Of a DNA stretch of 64,000 nucleotides, positions 45,239 to 55,169 are shown in pieces (within the stretch, counting starts at the first letter, position 1; each line of letters opens with the position of its first letter). The notes beneath the pieces were generated by a model. The model was not told the origin of the DNA. It did not search any database and worked only from the letters and a program-made list of their open reading frames with translations. The position numbers and the translations under genes are program-made. This DNA is from CAWDMC01 sp963803295 (GTDB lineage: Bacteria; Acidobacteriota; Terriglobia; UBA7540): positions 1 to 64,000 of the forward strand of contig CAWDMC010000002.1 of assembly GCA_963803295.1 (NCBI GenBank), written 5' to 3'.

Positions 45239-47320
45239 ATGTCAACAAATTGCCTTGCGAATTCCGCGATAGAGAACTCGAGAACGGCAGTAATCTCTGT
45301 AACGCCCGCCTCCCTGTTCACGAAGGCGATCTTTCTGGGTTGGCTTTTGCTGTTGGCGCCAGCCCTGATCATGGCGCAGACCGATCCCGAAACAGTTGAG
45401 CTGATTCTCAAGCAAGAAATCATAGCTCCGCAGGCTGCCGGCTTCGAGCTGCGCAGACTCATTGTGGATCACGTGACGCCGCCTCCGCTTCTCCCAGGCT
45501 CGGCGAAGGCCTGGGATGCGGAGCAGGTGCGCCTGCGGCAGCACCTGTTGAACGATGTCGTATTTCACGGCTGGCCTTCTGATTGGGCCAATGGCCAAGC
45601 TCGTTTTGAGGACCTCGGTGCCCTGGCGTCAGGTCAGGGTTACAAGGTGAGAAAGCTGCGTTATGAAATCGTTCCCGGCTTCCAGTCTGTAGCCATCTTG
45701 TACGAGCCGGAAAAGCTGCAAGCCAGGAATCCGGCCATCCTTAATGTCAACGGACATGAGGAAATTGCGGGGAAATCCGCGGAATACAAGCAAAAGCGAT
45801 GCATCAACTTTGCCCGGCACGGCATCATCGCGCTCAATCTGGAGTGGCTGGGGTGTGGTGAACTCAGGGTCCCGGGAAACGAGCACTGGTTTGGCGGGCA
45901 CCTTGATCTCACTGGCGCTAACGAGCTGGGCCTCTTCTTTCTCGAGATGAGAAAAGGATTGGACTATCTTTATGGCCGTCCTGACGTTGATAGAGACCGG
46001 TTGGGAATGACCGGACTCTCAGGAGGCGGCTGGCAGACTATCATCTTGAGTTCTCTGGATGAACGGATTACGGTGTCGGTTCCCGTTGCCGGATTTTCTT
46101 CCCTCCGCACCCGCGTCGAGGTGCGTAAATACGGCGATCTCGGCGACGTCGAGCAATCGGCGACCGACTTGCTGGCCGGGCAGGAGTACACGCACTTGCT
46201 GGCCATGCGCGCGCCACGTCCCACCCTGCTCATCTACAACGACGAAGATAACTGTTGTTTTCGGGCCCCACTCGTGAAGCCTCGCACCTATGACGCGATC
46301 AAACCTTTTTTTGCGCTCTATGGCAAGCCCGAGAACCTGCAGTGGCACGAAAACGCGGACCCCGCGAATCACAACTATCAGTCCGACAATCGACAAGCTG
46401 CCTACCAATTTTTCAGCGAAAAGTTCGGCCTGCCGGCCTTCGAGAATGAGGCAGGAGTTGCGGGCGAGATCAAAGATTACGACGAACTGGCCGTGGGCTT
46501 GCCGGAGCACAATCTTACCTTGCTGGACCTCGCGCGCAAGCTTGGACACGAAATTCGCCGTGAGCCGATCCCAGGGGAGGGAACTGCTCGTGACTCCTGG
46601 GCACGTTCTGAGCGGCAGAAGCTCCAGGAAGTAGTCCGCTCGAAGCCCGTGCGGATTGCGTCGACATGGCCGGTGGCGAGTACCAAGAGCAAAGGCCTGG
46701 AGACGAAGGCCTATCTGTTCAATATGGATAACGGACTGACGGCAAACGCGGTGTGGCTGAAAGCGATCGACGCTCCTCAGAATGCGCCTGTCACCCTGGT
46801 GCTTGCCGATGGGGGCAAGTGGGTTTCGAGCAGGCAAGTCTCTGATCGGGTTAACCGCGGAGAGCAGGTACTTGCCGTCGACCTGCTCTTCACAGGAGAC
46901 GCCTGGACTGTTCCTGAGCCGTACCTTTACGCTGAGATCCTGCACGGACTCGGCGAACGCCCGCTCGGAATGGAAGCTGCGCAATTGATCGCCATCGCTC
47001 AAGCAGCGACCGCTTGGGCGGCGCCGGATTCAGGGCTGCGCCTCGAGGTCAGTGGCATTCGCAATCAGGTTGTCGCGCTGGTGGCCGCCGCCCTTCAGCC
47101 TCAACTCTTCTCGTCGATTCGCGTCCATGAGGGAATGCGGACTCTCGGCTTTCTGCTTGATGCACCGGTCCCCTATTCGAAGGCGCCCGAGCTTTTTTGT
47201 CTGGACCTCTACAAATACTTCGATCTTGACCAGCTCGCAGCCATGGCCGGAAGCACGAGTGTCACTTTGGTGCGCCAGGTAGAGCCTGATGAATACAAGG
47301 AGACGACGGCTCCACGCTAA
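45239..47320 (+). CDS. exported alpha/beta-hydrolase, acetyl-xylan-esterase-like
   Basis: A 693-residue protein. A signal segment (FLGWLLLLAPALIMAQ, ending near residue 47) sends it to the periplasm or beyond. The alpha/beta-hydrolase core (about 140-420) contains NPAILNVNGHEEIAGKS, the nucleophile elbow GLSGGGWQT, an aspartate in LLIYNDEDNC and a likely catalytic His in DPANHNYQ. The second half (about 430-690) is a weaker hydrolase-like region with VTLVLADGGKW and LLFTGDAW, as in two-domain acidobacterial esterases. It probably deacetylates plant polysaccharide or other acyl esters. The gene stands alone behind its own promoter. Confidence 0.75.
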   Translation: MSTNCLANSAIENSRTAVISVTPASLFTKAIFLGWLLLLAPALIMAQTDPETVELILKQEIIAPQAAGFELRRLIVDHVTPPPLLPGSAKAWDAEQVRLRQHLLNDVVFHGWPSDWANGQARFEDLGALASGQGYKVRKLRYEIVPGFQSVAILYEPEKLQARNPAILNVNGHEEIAGKSAEYKQKRCINFARHGIIALNLEWLGCGELRVPGNEHWFGGHLDLTGANELGLFFLEMRKGLDYLYGRPDVDRDRLGMTGLSGGGWQTIILSSLDERITVSVPVAGFSSLRTRVEVRKYGDLGDVEQSATDLLAGQEYTHLLAMRAPRPTLLIYNDEDNCCFRAPLVKPRTYDAIKPFFALYGKPENLQWHENADPANHNYQSDNRQAAYQFFSEKFGLPAFENEAGVAGEIKDYDELAVGLPEHNLTLLDLARKLGHEIRREPIPGEGTARDSWARSERQKLQEVVRSKPVRIASTWPVASTKSKGLETKAYLFNMDNGLTANAVWLKAIDAPQNAPVTLVLADGGKWVSSRQVSDRVNRGEQVLAVDLLFTGDAWTVPEPYLYAEILHGLGERPLGMEAAQLIAIAQAATAWAAPDSGLRLEVSGIRNQVVALVAAALQPQLFSSIRVHEGMRTLGFLLDAPVPYSKAPELFCLDLYKYFDLDQLAAMAGSTSVTLVRQVEPDEYKETTAPR

Positions 47321-47370
47321 GACAGATTTACAAGCCTGCCCGCAGAGCAGTCTAAAAATGTAACTCTTGG

Positions 47371-47399
47371 GTAGTGACTCATTCAAATTGAGTCACTAC
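47371..47399. repeat. perfect 11-bp inverted repeat
   Basis: GTAGTGACTCA and TGAGTCACTAC flank the 7-base loop TTCAAAT. It starts 50 bases after the esterase stop. No U-run follows, so it may be a protein-binding dyad or element end as well as a terminator. Confidence 0.55.
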
Positions 47400-47430
47400 C
47401 AACTTTTGGGTGCAGTTGCAAAAAGATGTC

Positions 47431-47532
47431 ATGCGGAACTACGATCCCAACGACAATCTGAAGGTCACGTTTACCAGCCCGAACGGCGGCATTCGGTTTG
47501 AGGGCGGCCCGAGCGAGGGATTGTCTTTTTGA
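47431..47532 (+). other. orphan C-terminal-like coding fragment
   Basis: An open stretch that reads NFWVQLQKDVMRNYDPNDNL, then KVTFTSPNGGIRFEGGPSEG and LSF, then TGA at 47530. It looks like the end of a larger beta-rich protein, with no body upstream: the preceding bases are the inverted repeat at 47371. Codon use is coding-like. I do not recognise the family. It may be a remnant left by a deletion at the inverted repeat. Confidence 0.3.
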
Positions 47533-47557
47533 CAGGCTCTCATTCGCGTGCCATAAT
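47529..47557 (+). promoter_or_regulatory. sigma-70 promoter of the TPR gene
   Basis: TTGACA (47529-47534), a 17-base spacer and CATAAT (47552-47557), 28 bases before the ATG at 47586. The -35 box is perfect. Confidence 0.65.
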
Positions 47558-47585
47558 AGATTATTCTGCCAACTAAGGGGACTTT

Positions 47586-49622
47586 ATGGTGTTAATCAAC
47601 AGGAAACTCACGGTTATTCTGGGACTTATCGCCTTGGGAGTGACCGGAACCGTTTGGGGTCAGGAACACGAATCGACTGCGGCCGCCTCCGGGGACTCTG
47701 CCGTCGCCGACCACGCTACCGCCTACTACCATTACATGTTGGCGCGGCGTTACAAGGAATTGGCGGGCACCCAGAATCGTCTGGATTACGTGGACAAAGC
47801 CGTGTCGGAATATAGGGCGGCGATTGCCGCTGATCCCAATTCCCTGTTCCTGCGCGTCGAACTCGCTGAGCTTTACGCCCGGACCAGTAAGGTTAGCGAA
47901 GCCATCAAGGAAGCCGACGCGGTTTTGCAGATTAACCCCAACCAGATCGAGGCGCACCGGTTGCTGGCAGAGATCTACTTCCACAACCTGGCCGACAATG
48001 AGTCGAGTCAGGCCACTAAGGAAAACCTGGAGAAAGCCATCCACCACTTGGAAGCTGTAACCCACATTGACCCTAAGGATTCTGCTTCCCTGGTGCTCCT
48101 CGGGCGGCTTTACAAAGCCGATAATCAGCCCGCCAAGGCTGAAGAGACCTTCAAGCGGGTGCTTCAGGCCGAGCCTGACTCCCGCACCGCTCTCGCCAGT
48201 CTGGCGCAGGTTTATTTTGATCAGGGCGACTACAAACAATCCATCGAGCTGATCAAGAGGATACCTGATGACGATTTGGACGTTGCCTCGCTGGGTCTGC
48301 TTGGCTCTAATTTCTCTCAGATTCACGACTACGACAATGCCGCCCGGGCCTATGAAAGGGCGCTCAAGCAGGACTCCGATAACGAGGAGATCCGGCGAGC
48401 CTACGCAGAAGCCCTGGCGAATATGGGGAAGACCGCCGAAGCCCGGGTGGAACTGGAGAAGGTCCTTAAAGCTCAACCGGATGATGCTTTTTCCTACCTT
48501 CGGCTGGGCCGCCTGGATCGTGAAACCGGCAAATTCGACCAGGCGCGGCAGGAGTTGGGGAAGGCCAAGTCACTGGCACCAGACAATCCGGAAGTTTCCT
48601 ACGAGCAGGTTTTGCTGGAAGAAGCCCTGGGAAACGATGATAAGGCTATCGAACTCCTCCAAGCGATGCTTCAGCGAAACCAGAAACCAAGCGAGCAGCC
48701 CAGCGCCGCCGACGCCAACAATAGGGCTATCTTCCTGGAGCGCCTAGGATTGATTTACAGAACTCAGGAGAAATACGACCAAGCTATCGATGCCTTCAAG
48801 CAAATCGTCAATTTGGGTAAGGACCAAGCGCCACGTGGCGAGGGTCTGATCATCGAGACCCTAAGGCTTGAGGGGCAGCCTGATAAGGCACTCAAAGAGG
48901 CCCAGACCGCACTGAAACAATATCCTAACGATCGTTCGCTGATCATGTTGAGTGCCACCATCATGGGCGAAGAGGGCAAGGTGGAGGCGTCGATCGCGCA
49001 GCTGAAGACGCTCCTTAAGGGCGGTGCAGAGGATGCGGAGATCTACCGCGCTATTGCGCAAGTGAACTCTCAGGCCAAACGATTTCCCGACGCCGAGGCC
49101 GCCGCCCGCAAGTCTCTTGAGGTGGCCCCCACTCCTGATGGCCAGGAGTATGGACATTTCCTCTTGGGATCGATCTACGAGAGGGAAAAGCAGTATGATC
49201 GGGCCGAGGAAGAATTCAAGCAGGTGCTCGTGACCGACCCCACTAATGCGCCAGCGTCAAACTATCTCGGATACATGCTGGCTGACCGCGGGATCCGCTT
49301 GGACGAGTCCATCGGCTACATTCAGAAGGCACTTCAACTGGATCCGAATAATGGAGCCTACTTGGACAGTCTGGGCTGGGCCTACTACAAAATGCACCGG
49401 CTTGATCTTGCTCAACAGCAGCTCGAAAAGGCAGTGCGGCTCATTTCGAGCGATCCCACCATACACGAGCATTTGGGCAGCATTTACCTGGAGCAAGGAA
49501 AGAAGCGCGAAGCGGCGGAGCAGTGGGAACATGCGCTTCGCGATTGGCCCCATGCCACCAGCAGCGACTTTGATGCCGCGGAAGCAGCGCGCCTTAAGAA
49601 GCAGCTTGAAGATCTAAAGTAG
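47586..49622 (+). CDS. exported tetratricopeptide-repeat protein
   Basis: A 678-residue protein. The signal sequence (LTVILGLIALGVTGTVWGQ) is followed by TPR units across nearly the whole length, for example AVSEYRAAIAADPNSLFLRV, AEETFKRVLQAEPDSRTALA, AARAYERALKQDSDNEEIRR and YDRAEEEFKQVLVTDPTNAP, ending in a last unit near 650. Each shows the W/Y-G-A-Y-P spacing of TPR helices. Such periplasmic TPR scaffolds assemble protein complexes such as outer-membrane or pilus machines. No partner is next to it. A good promoter lies just upstream. Confidence 0.8.
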   Translation: MVLINRKLTVILGLIALGVTGTVWGQEHESTAAASGDSAVADHATAYYHYMLARRYKELAGTQNRLDYVDKAVSEYRAAIAADPNSLFLRVELAELYARTSKVSEAIKEADAVLQINPNQIEAHRLLAEIYFHNLADNESSQATKENLEKAIHHLEAVTHIDPKDSASLVLLGRLYKADNQPAKAEETFKRVLQAEPDSRTALASLAQVYFDQGDYKQSIELIKRIPDDDLDVASLGLLGSNFSQIHDYDNAARAYERALKQDSDNEEIRRAYAEALANMGKTAEARVELEKVLKAQPDDAFSYLRLGRLDRETGKFDQARQELGKAKSLAPDNPEVSYEQVLLEEALGNDDKAIELLQAMLQRNQKPSEQPSAADANNRAIFLERLGLIYRTQEKYDQAIDAFKQIVNLGKDQAPRGEGLIIETLRLEGQPDKALKEAQTALKQYPNDRSLIMLSATIMGEEGKVEASIAQLKTLLKGGAEDAEIYRAIAQVNSQAKRFPDAEAAARKSLEVAPTPDGQEYGHFLLGSIYEREKQYDRAEEEFKQVLVTDPTNAPASNYLGYMLADRGIRLDESIGYIQKALQLDPNNGAYLDSLGWAYYKMHRLDLAQQQLEKAVRLISSDPTIHEHLGSIYLEQGKKREAAEQWEHALRDWPHATSSDFDAAEAARLKKQLEDLK

Positions 49623-49758
49623 GTGCGGAAATAGAGCAAGATCTCAATAAGTCAGTATTTCAGTGACACAGGGTCTCGTGAAAGGCTCGATCCAGCTGCC
49701 TTTCGGGACGAACATACACGGGTACGGGCGTACTGAACGCTGAGAAAAACTCCCCTTG

Positions 49759-50709
49759 ATGCCCACCGCGCGCCTGCGAGCTTTTGCCAAAATCAATCTT
49801 GGCTTAAGGGTCCTCAACAAGCGGTCCGACGGGTATCACGAGATCCGGACGATTTACCAGACCATTGCCCTCCACGACCGTCTGCAGATCTCGATCGACA
49901 AATCACGCTCCCCTAAGTCCTTGCCCGTCAGCTTAACCTGCAATACTCCCGAGCTTCCCCTGAACACGGAGAATCTCGTTTTCAGAGCAGCCGCGTTGTG
50001 GAGGAAGGCCTGTAAGTTCCGCGGTCAAATCACGATCCATTTGGAAAAATGTATTCCGACAGGCGCAGGCTTGGGAGGAGGCAGTTCGGATGCGGCCGCG
50101 ACGTTGCTGGGCCTCGAAAGCCTCGCCGCAGGCCGTATGGACCCAGTGACGCTATACCGGCTTGCCTGCGAGCTGGGTTCCGACGTTCCGCTGTTTCTGG
50201 TCGGCGGCCGCGTGATCGGATGTGGACGCGGCGAAGAGGTTTATCCGCTGGAGGATCTGCCGGTACGGCCTTGCCTGATTATCTTTCCCGGATTCTCAGT
50301 TGCGACAGCCGAAGCCTATCGGGTGTTAGGTGAATCATTTTCCGCTCGATTGAGTTTTCCGTTGACAAAGATCGACGCTGTAACCCACACTAAGAGTTTC
50401 GGCGCGTGGCCACCCCCTCCCCTAGGTCCTGGACCCCAGGATCGCTGGGTACCGGCCGAAAACGATTTTGAGAGATTCGTTTTCGCGAGGTGGCCGGAGC
50501 TGGCTAAGCTAAAACGCCAGCTTCTCCGGGCTGGAGCCGAAATAGCTTCCTTGACGGGTAGTGGTTCCGCCGTCTACGCTATTTTTGCCTCTGCTCGGGA
50601 ACTCACCCAAGCTCTCAATACCGCGCTGGTAATACCGGATGGCTGGGAGATCTTCCGGACCCGCACGGTTCCGCGCCGCGAATATAAACGATTGTTCCTG
50701 GTGAAATGA
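49759..50709 (+). CDS. ispE: IspE, 4-diphosphocytidyl-2-C-methyl-D-erythritol kinase
   Basis: A 316-residue GHMP kinase. The N-terminus ARLRAFAKINLGLRVLNKRSDGYHEIRTI has the catalytic Lys/Asn region. The phosphate loop PTGAGLGGGSSDAAATLLGL is a full GHMP motif 2. The C-terminal SLTGSGSAVYAIF is motif 3. It phosphorylates CDP-ME in the MEP route to isoprenoids. A TTG three bases earlier is an alternative start. A tRNA gene follows 24 bases after the stop, and prs lies beyond it, as in many bacteria. Confidence 0.92.
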   Translation: MPTARLRAFAKINLGLRVLNKRSDGYHEIRTIYQTIALHDRLQISIDKSRSPKSLPVSLTCNTPELPLNTENLVFRAAALWRKACKFRGQITIHLEKCIPTGAGLGGGSSDAAATLLGLESLAAGRMDPVTLYRLACELGSDVPLFLVGGRVIGCGRGEEVYPLEDLPVRPCLIIFPGFSVATAEAYRVLGESFSARLSFPLTKIDAVTHTKSFGAWPPPPLGPGPQDRWVPAENDFERFVFARWPELAKLKRQLLRAGAEIASLTGSGSAVYAIFASARELTQALNTALVIPDGWEIFRTRTVPRREYKRLFLVK

Positions 50710-50733
50710 CAGGGCGGGCTTTTGAAGAATCGC

Positions 50734-50807
50734 TGGGAGGTCGTCCAGTGGTAGGACACATGCCTTTGGAGCATGGAACCCTGGTTCGAGTCCAGGCCTC
50801 CCAGCCA
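50734..50807 (+). tRNA. tRNA-Gln (anticodon UUG)
   Basis: The acceptor stem TGGGAGG pairs with CCTCCCA, then discriminator G and encoded CCA. The anticodon arm is CATGC, loop CTTTGGA, GCATG, with anticodon TTG at 50766-50768. The T arm carries GGTTCGAGTCC. All four arms fold. Confidence 0.95.
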
Positions 50808-50887
50808 GATATTCGACCGGCAGATCGCTCGCAAATTCGGCGGACTCAACAAGATGTGAAGCTCCTACCCTAAGGCTTGAATTGAAG

Positions 50888-51838
50888 ATGACCAGCACTA
50901 TGGGAAAGCTGAAAGTGTTCTCCGGCAACGCTCACAAAGCGCTCGCCAAGGATATCTGTCATTATCTTGAAATCGAGCTCGGCGATGCTCAGGTTGACAG
51001 ATTCCCGGACGGCGAGATCCGCTTGCAGATCCTGGAGAACGTTCGTGGGACCGACGTTTTCGTAATTCAGCCGACGTGCACTCCGGTAAACGACAACCTG
51101 ATGGAGTTGCTGATCATGATGGACGCATTCCGTCGATCTTCGGCGGATCGCATTACCGCGGTGATGCCCTATTATGGATACGCGCGCCAGGATCGTAAGG
51201 ATCGCCCTCGCGTTCCTATCTCAGCGAAGCTGGTGGCCGACCTGCTCACCTCAGCCGGAGCGAACCGAGTACTAGCGCTCGACTTGCACGCCGGGCAGAT
51301 TCAGGGATACTTCAACATCCCAGTGGATCACCTCTACGCCACACCGGTGACGGTAGAATACTTCCGCGAGCTCGAGCTCGAGGATATTACCGTGGTCTCA
51401 CCCGACACTGGTGGCGTGGAACGAGCCCGCGCTTTCGCCAAGAGGCTGCAGGCGCCCCTGGCAATCATCGACAAGCGCCGCGAGGATGCGCACACCGTGG
51501 AAGTAGTGAACGTGATCGGCGACATCAAGGGCCGTACTTGCCTGATTGTGGATGACATGATCGATACAGGGGGAACCCTGACACGCGGCGCGATGACTTT
51601 GATGGAGAAGGGCGCCCGTCAAGTTTACGCCTGCTGCGTACACGGCGTATTTGCTGGAGACGCGGTGTGCAGAGTGGAAGCCTCGCCCCTGCTGCAGGTA
51701 GTAGCGACCGATTCCATTCCGCTTTGTTCAAAAGCCCAGCAATGCGGCCGCATCAAGGTGCTAAGCGTCGCTAAACTGCTGGCGGAGGCAATAAGGTCGA
51801 TTCACGATGAAACCTCGGTAAGCCGGTTGTTCATATGA
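50888..51838 (+). CDS. prs: Prs, ribose-phosphate pyrophosphokinase
   Basis: A 316-residue cytoplasmic enzyme making PRPP from ribose 5-phosphate and ATP. Marks are KVFSGNAHKALAKDICHYL, VDRFPDGEIRLQI, the flexible loop ARQDRKDRPRVPISAKLVAD and the PRPP-binding loop CLIVDDMIDTGGTLTRGA. PRPP also feeds the histidine genes later in the window. The start is set at ATG 50888; ATG 50900 is possible. Confidence 0.95.
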   Translation: MTSTMGKLKVFSGNAHKALAKDICHYLEIELGDAQVDRFPDGEIRLQILENVRGTDVFVIQPTCTPVNDNLMELLIMMDAFRRSSADRITAVMPYYGYARQDRKDRPRVPISAKLVADLLTSAGANRVLALDLHAGQIQGYFNIPVDHLYATPVTVEYFRELELEDITVVSPDTGGVERARAFAKRLQAPLAIIDKRREDAHTVEVVNVIGDIKGRTCLIVDDMIDTGGTLTRGAMTLMEKGARQVYACCVHGVFAGDAVCRVEASPLLQVVATDSIPLCSKAQQCGRIKVLSVAKLLAEAIRSIHDETSVSRLFI

Positions 51839-51960
51839 CCCTTCTCTGCTAAGGGCCGGAGGTCGACGGGCACGTTGAGGGAGGTTCAAGTTATTGAGGG
51901 GACGGTTGCCTTCCGTGTTCGACTGTCGAGTTTCTTACTTTCTAATGGAGCATCCATTTT

Positions 51961-52689
<729 letters not shown>

Positions 52690-52793
52690 AGCAGTTCTTA
52701 ATTCTCAGTCAGCAGTGATCAGGCTGGCGCTTCCCAACCTGGCAAAGTGGGAACTGAGAACCGAGATCAGGACACTACTAGTAGCTGAAGACT

Positions 52794-53396
52794 GTGAAAC
52801 TGATTGTAGGGCTCGGCAATCCGGGCTATGAGTATCACCTGTCGCCCCACAACCTGGGTTTCATGGTGCTAGACTTGCTGGCCGAGGGCTGGGGGACGGA
52901 AATCACACGGCCCGAGGCACAATCGTTGACGGGGAGGGCGCAATTCGCGGGCCATGACCTGCTACTGGCTAAGCCGCAGACCTACATGAATCTGAGCGGG
53001 CCAGCGGTCGCGAGGTTACTAAAGAAATATGAGCTGGCGGTAACGGATCTGATCGTGGTTTTCGATGAGGCCGACCTCCCGTTTGGCTCGATTCGCATCC
53101 GGCCGCAGGGGAGCGCGGGGACGCACAACGGGTTCAAATCGGTGGTTGGCGCGCTCCAGGACGATGGGTTCGTACGACTGCGGATGGGCATCAAGCCCGA
53201 CCATCCGATCGGCAACCTTGCGGCTTATGTGCTGCGGCCCTTTCGCAAGGCAGACCTGGAAGGTGTGGCTGACCTGACCGGACGTGCCGCTGCCGCCGTC
53301 GAGGTCATTGTGCAAGAGGGAGTCGAAAAAGCGATGAACCGCTTCAACCGGCGCGATCAGGAAGCGGCGGAGAGCGGTCAGACGTCTGAGAAGTGA
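52794..53396 (+). CDS. pth: Pth, peptidyl-tRNA hydrolase
   Basis: A 200-residue enzyme that frees tRNA from stalled peptidyl-tRNA. GTG start at 52794. GLGNPGYEYHLSPHNLGFMVLD contains the catalytic His (H19) and substrate Asn (N20). PQTYMNLSG and VVFDEADLPFGSIRIRPQGSAGTHNGFKSV follow. The usual H-D-D-L-D segment appears here as F-D-E-A-D, a small deviation that keeps the acidic residues. It sits between rplY and rpsF. Confidence 0.93.
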   Translation: MKLIVGLGNPGYEYHLSPHNLGFMVLDLLAEGWGTEITRPEAQSLTGRAQFAGHDLLLAKPQTYMNLSGPAVARLLKKYELAVTDLIVVFDEADLPFGSIRIRPQGSAGTHNGFKSVVGALQDDGFVRLRMGIKPDHPIGNLAAYVLRPFRKADLEGVADLTGRAAAAVEVIVQEGVEKAMNRFNRRDQEAAESGQTSEK

Positions 53397-53402
53397 GGAT
53401 GA

Positions 53403-53801
53403 ATGCGTAAATACGAAATAATGTTTATTGTGCGTCCTGATGTGGTGGAGGACGACATCGATAAGCTGATTACCCAGATGCAGGGTGTGACCACCGGCCA
53501 TGGCGGTACAATCGAGAAAGTGGAAAAGATGGGCCGCCGCCGGTTGGCTTATCATATCGGCCGCCACAAGGAAGGCTTTTACGTGCTCTTTGTGATTGAG
53601 GGCACCGGAGACACGGTCAAGGAATTCGAGCGCCGCCTCAAAGTGACGGATCTTGTGATCAAGATGCTCACCGTCCGCACCGATGAGGAGATCAAGCGGG
53701 CGGAGAAATTCAAGGAGCTGCGCGCGAAACAGCGGGCGAAGAAGCAGCGCTCGCGCCAAGGCGCTCAACCGCAACCGGCGGCCGAAGCGCCGGCATCTTA
53801 G
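53403..53801 (+). CDS. rpsF: 30S ribosomal protein S6
   Basis: A 132-residue S6: RKYEIMFIVRPDVVEDDIDKLI at the start, GRRRLAYHIGRHKEGFYVLFVIE, then the S18-facing sheet and a basic tail (AKQRAKKQRSRQGAQ). It starts six bases after pth. In 30S subunits it binds S18, encoded next. Confidence 0.95.
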   Translation: MRKYEIMFIVRPDVVEDDIDKLITQMQGVTTGHGGTIEKVEKMGRRRLAYHIGRHKEGFYVLFVIEGTGDTVKEFERRLKVTDLVIKMLTVRTDEEIKRAEKFKELRAKQRAKKQRSRQGAQPQPAAEAPAS

Positions 53802-53989
53802 AAACACTGACGAGTCCGAACTACGCGGCAGGTGGCACATCCGCTGCCCCGAATGAGGTCGGCGCGCTCGATGGTCACTTGTCACTCCGGCCACTCATCA
53901 CTTGTCGTCGTGATCGTTTTTTCTAGCGCGGTGACGGTCGTTTTTGCTTGTTGCATTTCGTCGTCACTGTTCTCAAGGAGTACCCGACT

Positions 53990-54277
53990 ATGGCAACTTC
54001 AAGACAAGGCCCCAAGGATCGCCCCAGAAGGGAAGGCGGGGGCCAAGGACCTAAGAAGCAGTACTTTCGCCGGCGCAAGGTCTGTAAGTTCTGCGAGGAA
54101 AAGATCGACGTCGTGGACTACAAAGACGTGAAGCTCCTCGGACAATTCATTTCCGAGCGGGGCAAGATCCTGCCACGCCGCCTTACCGGGACCTGTGCGA
54201 AGCACCAGCACCTGGTGACCGACGGGATCCGGCGTTCGCGCAACATTGCGCTGCTGCCGTTCGCCTCGGAGAGATAA
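53990..54277 (+). CDS. rpsR: 30S ribosomal protein S18, zinc-binding type
   Basis: A 95-residue S18 from ATG 53990. It keeps a likely zinc site: CKFCEEK near the N-terminal third and TGTCAKHQ further on (C-x-x-C ... C-x-x-H). Core sequence DVKLLGQFISERGKILPRR is standard. The gap of about 190 bases after rpsF is unusually long and contains CGTCACT-like words. Confidence 0.95.
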   Translation: MATSRQGPKDRPRREGGGQGPKKQYFRRRKVCKFCEEKIDVVDYKDVKLLGQFISERGKILPRRLTGTCAKHQHLVTDGIRRSRNIALLPFASER

Positions 54278-54399
54278 GCCGGACAATCGCGGCAGCCCGC
54301 GATTAGGGTGCGAACCGCCACAGACGATGTGATTCGCCGCTCGGGCCTCGCGTTTCCGCTAAAGGACCGCGTAAAACGGACCATGCCAAGGAGTTCTCT

Positions 54400-54933
54400 A
54401 TGGAAGTGATTCTTCTCGAGGATATTGAAAAGCTCGGCCATCGTGGCCAGATGGTCAAAGTGGCTGATGGCTACGCGCGTAATTTTCTGCTGCCGAAAAA
54501 GATGGCCGTGGGCGCTACCCTCCAAAACAAGAAATGGGTGGAGCAGCAGCGAGTGAGATTCCTCAAGCTCGAGGCTAAGGAACGTGGCGACGCGCAGGAC
54601 TTGGCCACGCTGCTTCAGGACGTGGGCCTTAAGTTCGTTCGCAAAGCGGGCGAGCAGGGCAACCTATTTGGTTCGGTGACCGCCATCGACGTAGCCGAAG
54701 GCTTGATCAAACAGGGATACCACATCGACCGGCGTAAGATCCAGTTGGACACGCCGCTCAAGGTGGTGGGCGACTACGAGGTTCCGATTAAGTTGCATCG
54801 CGATGTCATTGGCAAGGTTAAGGTAAAGATCGAACCAGAAGGTGGAGTGCGTCCGGCCCTCAAGCAGGAGCCAGCCCCCGAGGGTTCATCTGCCCCGTCC
54901 GCTCCGCCGGCAGAGGAATCACCCGCACCCTGA
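54400..54933 (+). CDS. rplI: 50S ribosomal protein L9
   Basis: A 177-residue L9: MEVILLEDIEKLGHRGQMVKVADGYARNFLLPK is the N-terminal rRNA-binding domain, followed by the long helix and C-terminal domain (FGSVTAIDVAEGLIKQGYHIDRRKIQL). A Pro/Ala/Ser tail (about 153-177) extends past the usual 148 residues. Confidence 0.95.
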   Translation: MEVILLEDIEKLGHRGQMVKVADGYARNFLLPKKMAVGATLQNKKWVEQQRVRFLKLEAKERGDAQDLATLLQDVGLKFVRKAGEQGNLFGSVTAIDVAEGLIKQGYHIDRRKIQLDTPLKVVGDYEVPIKLHRDVIGKVKVKIEPEGGVRPALKQEPAPEGSSAPSAPPAEESPAP

Positions 54934-55125
54934 AGGCCGCAATCTTGAGACAGATACCTCCTGGCCATGTAGGAAGTCCCTTCGGATAGCTACGGTTGCT
55001 GGTGCAGCCGTGGCTTTTTTCGTCGCTCGCATGGCTGCCCCATCGCTGATCTTTCATTTTCAACTTTCAGCTTCCCTGACTTTTCAAAAACTGAGAACGG
55101 CGCAATCCCCGCGAACTGATGCGAG

Positions 55126-55134
55126 TGTTATAAT
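55126..55134 (+). promoter_or_regulatory. extended -10 promoter of dnaB
   Basis: TGTTATAAT, an extended -10 element with a perfect TATAAT, 35 bases before the dnaB ATG at 55170. No good -35 is needed or seen. Confidence 0.55.
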
Positions 55135-55169
55135 CTCCCTTCCGGATCCCTTCTTCTCTCACGGATTCC

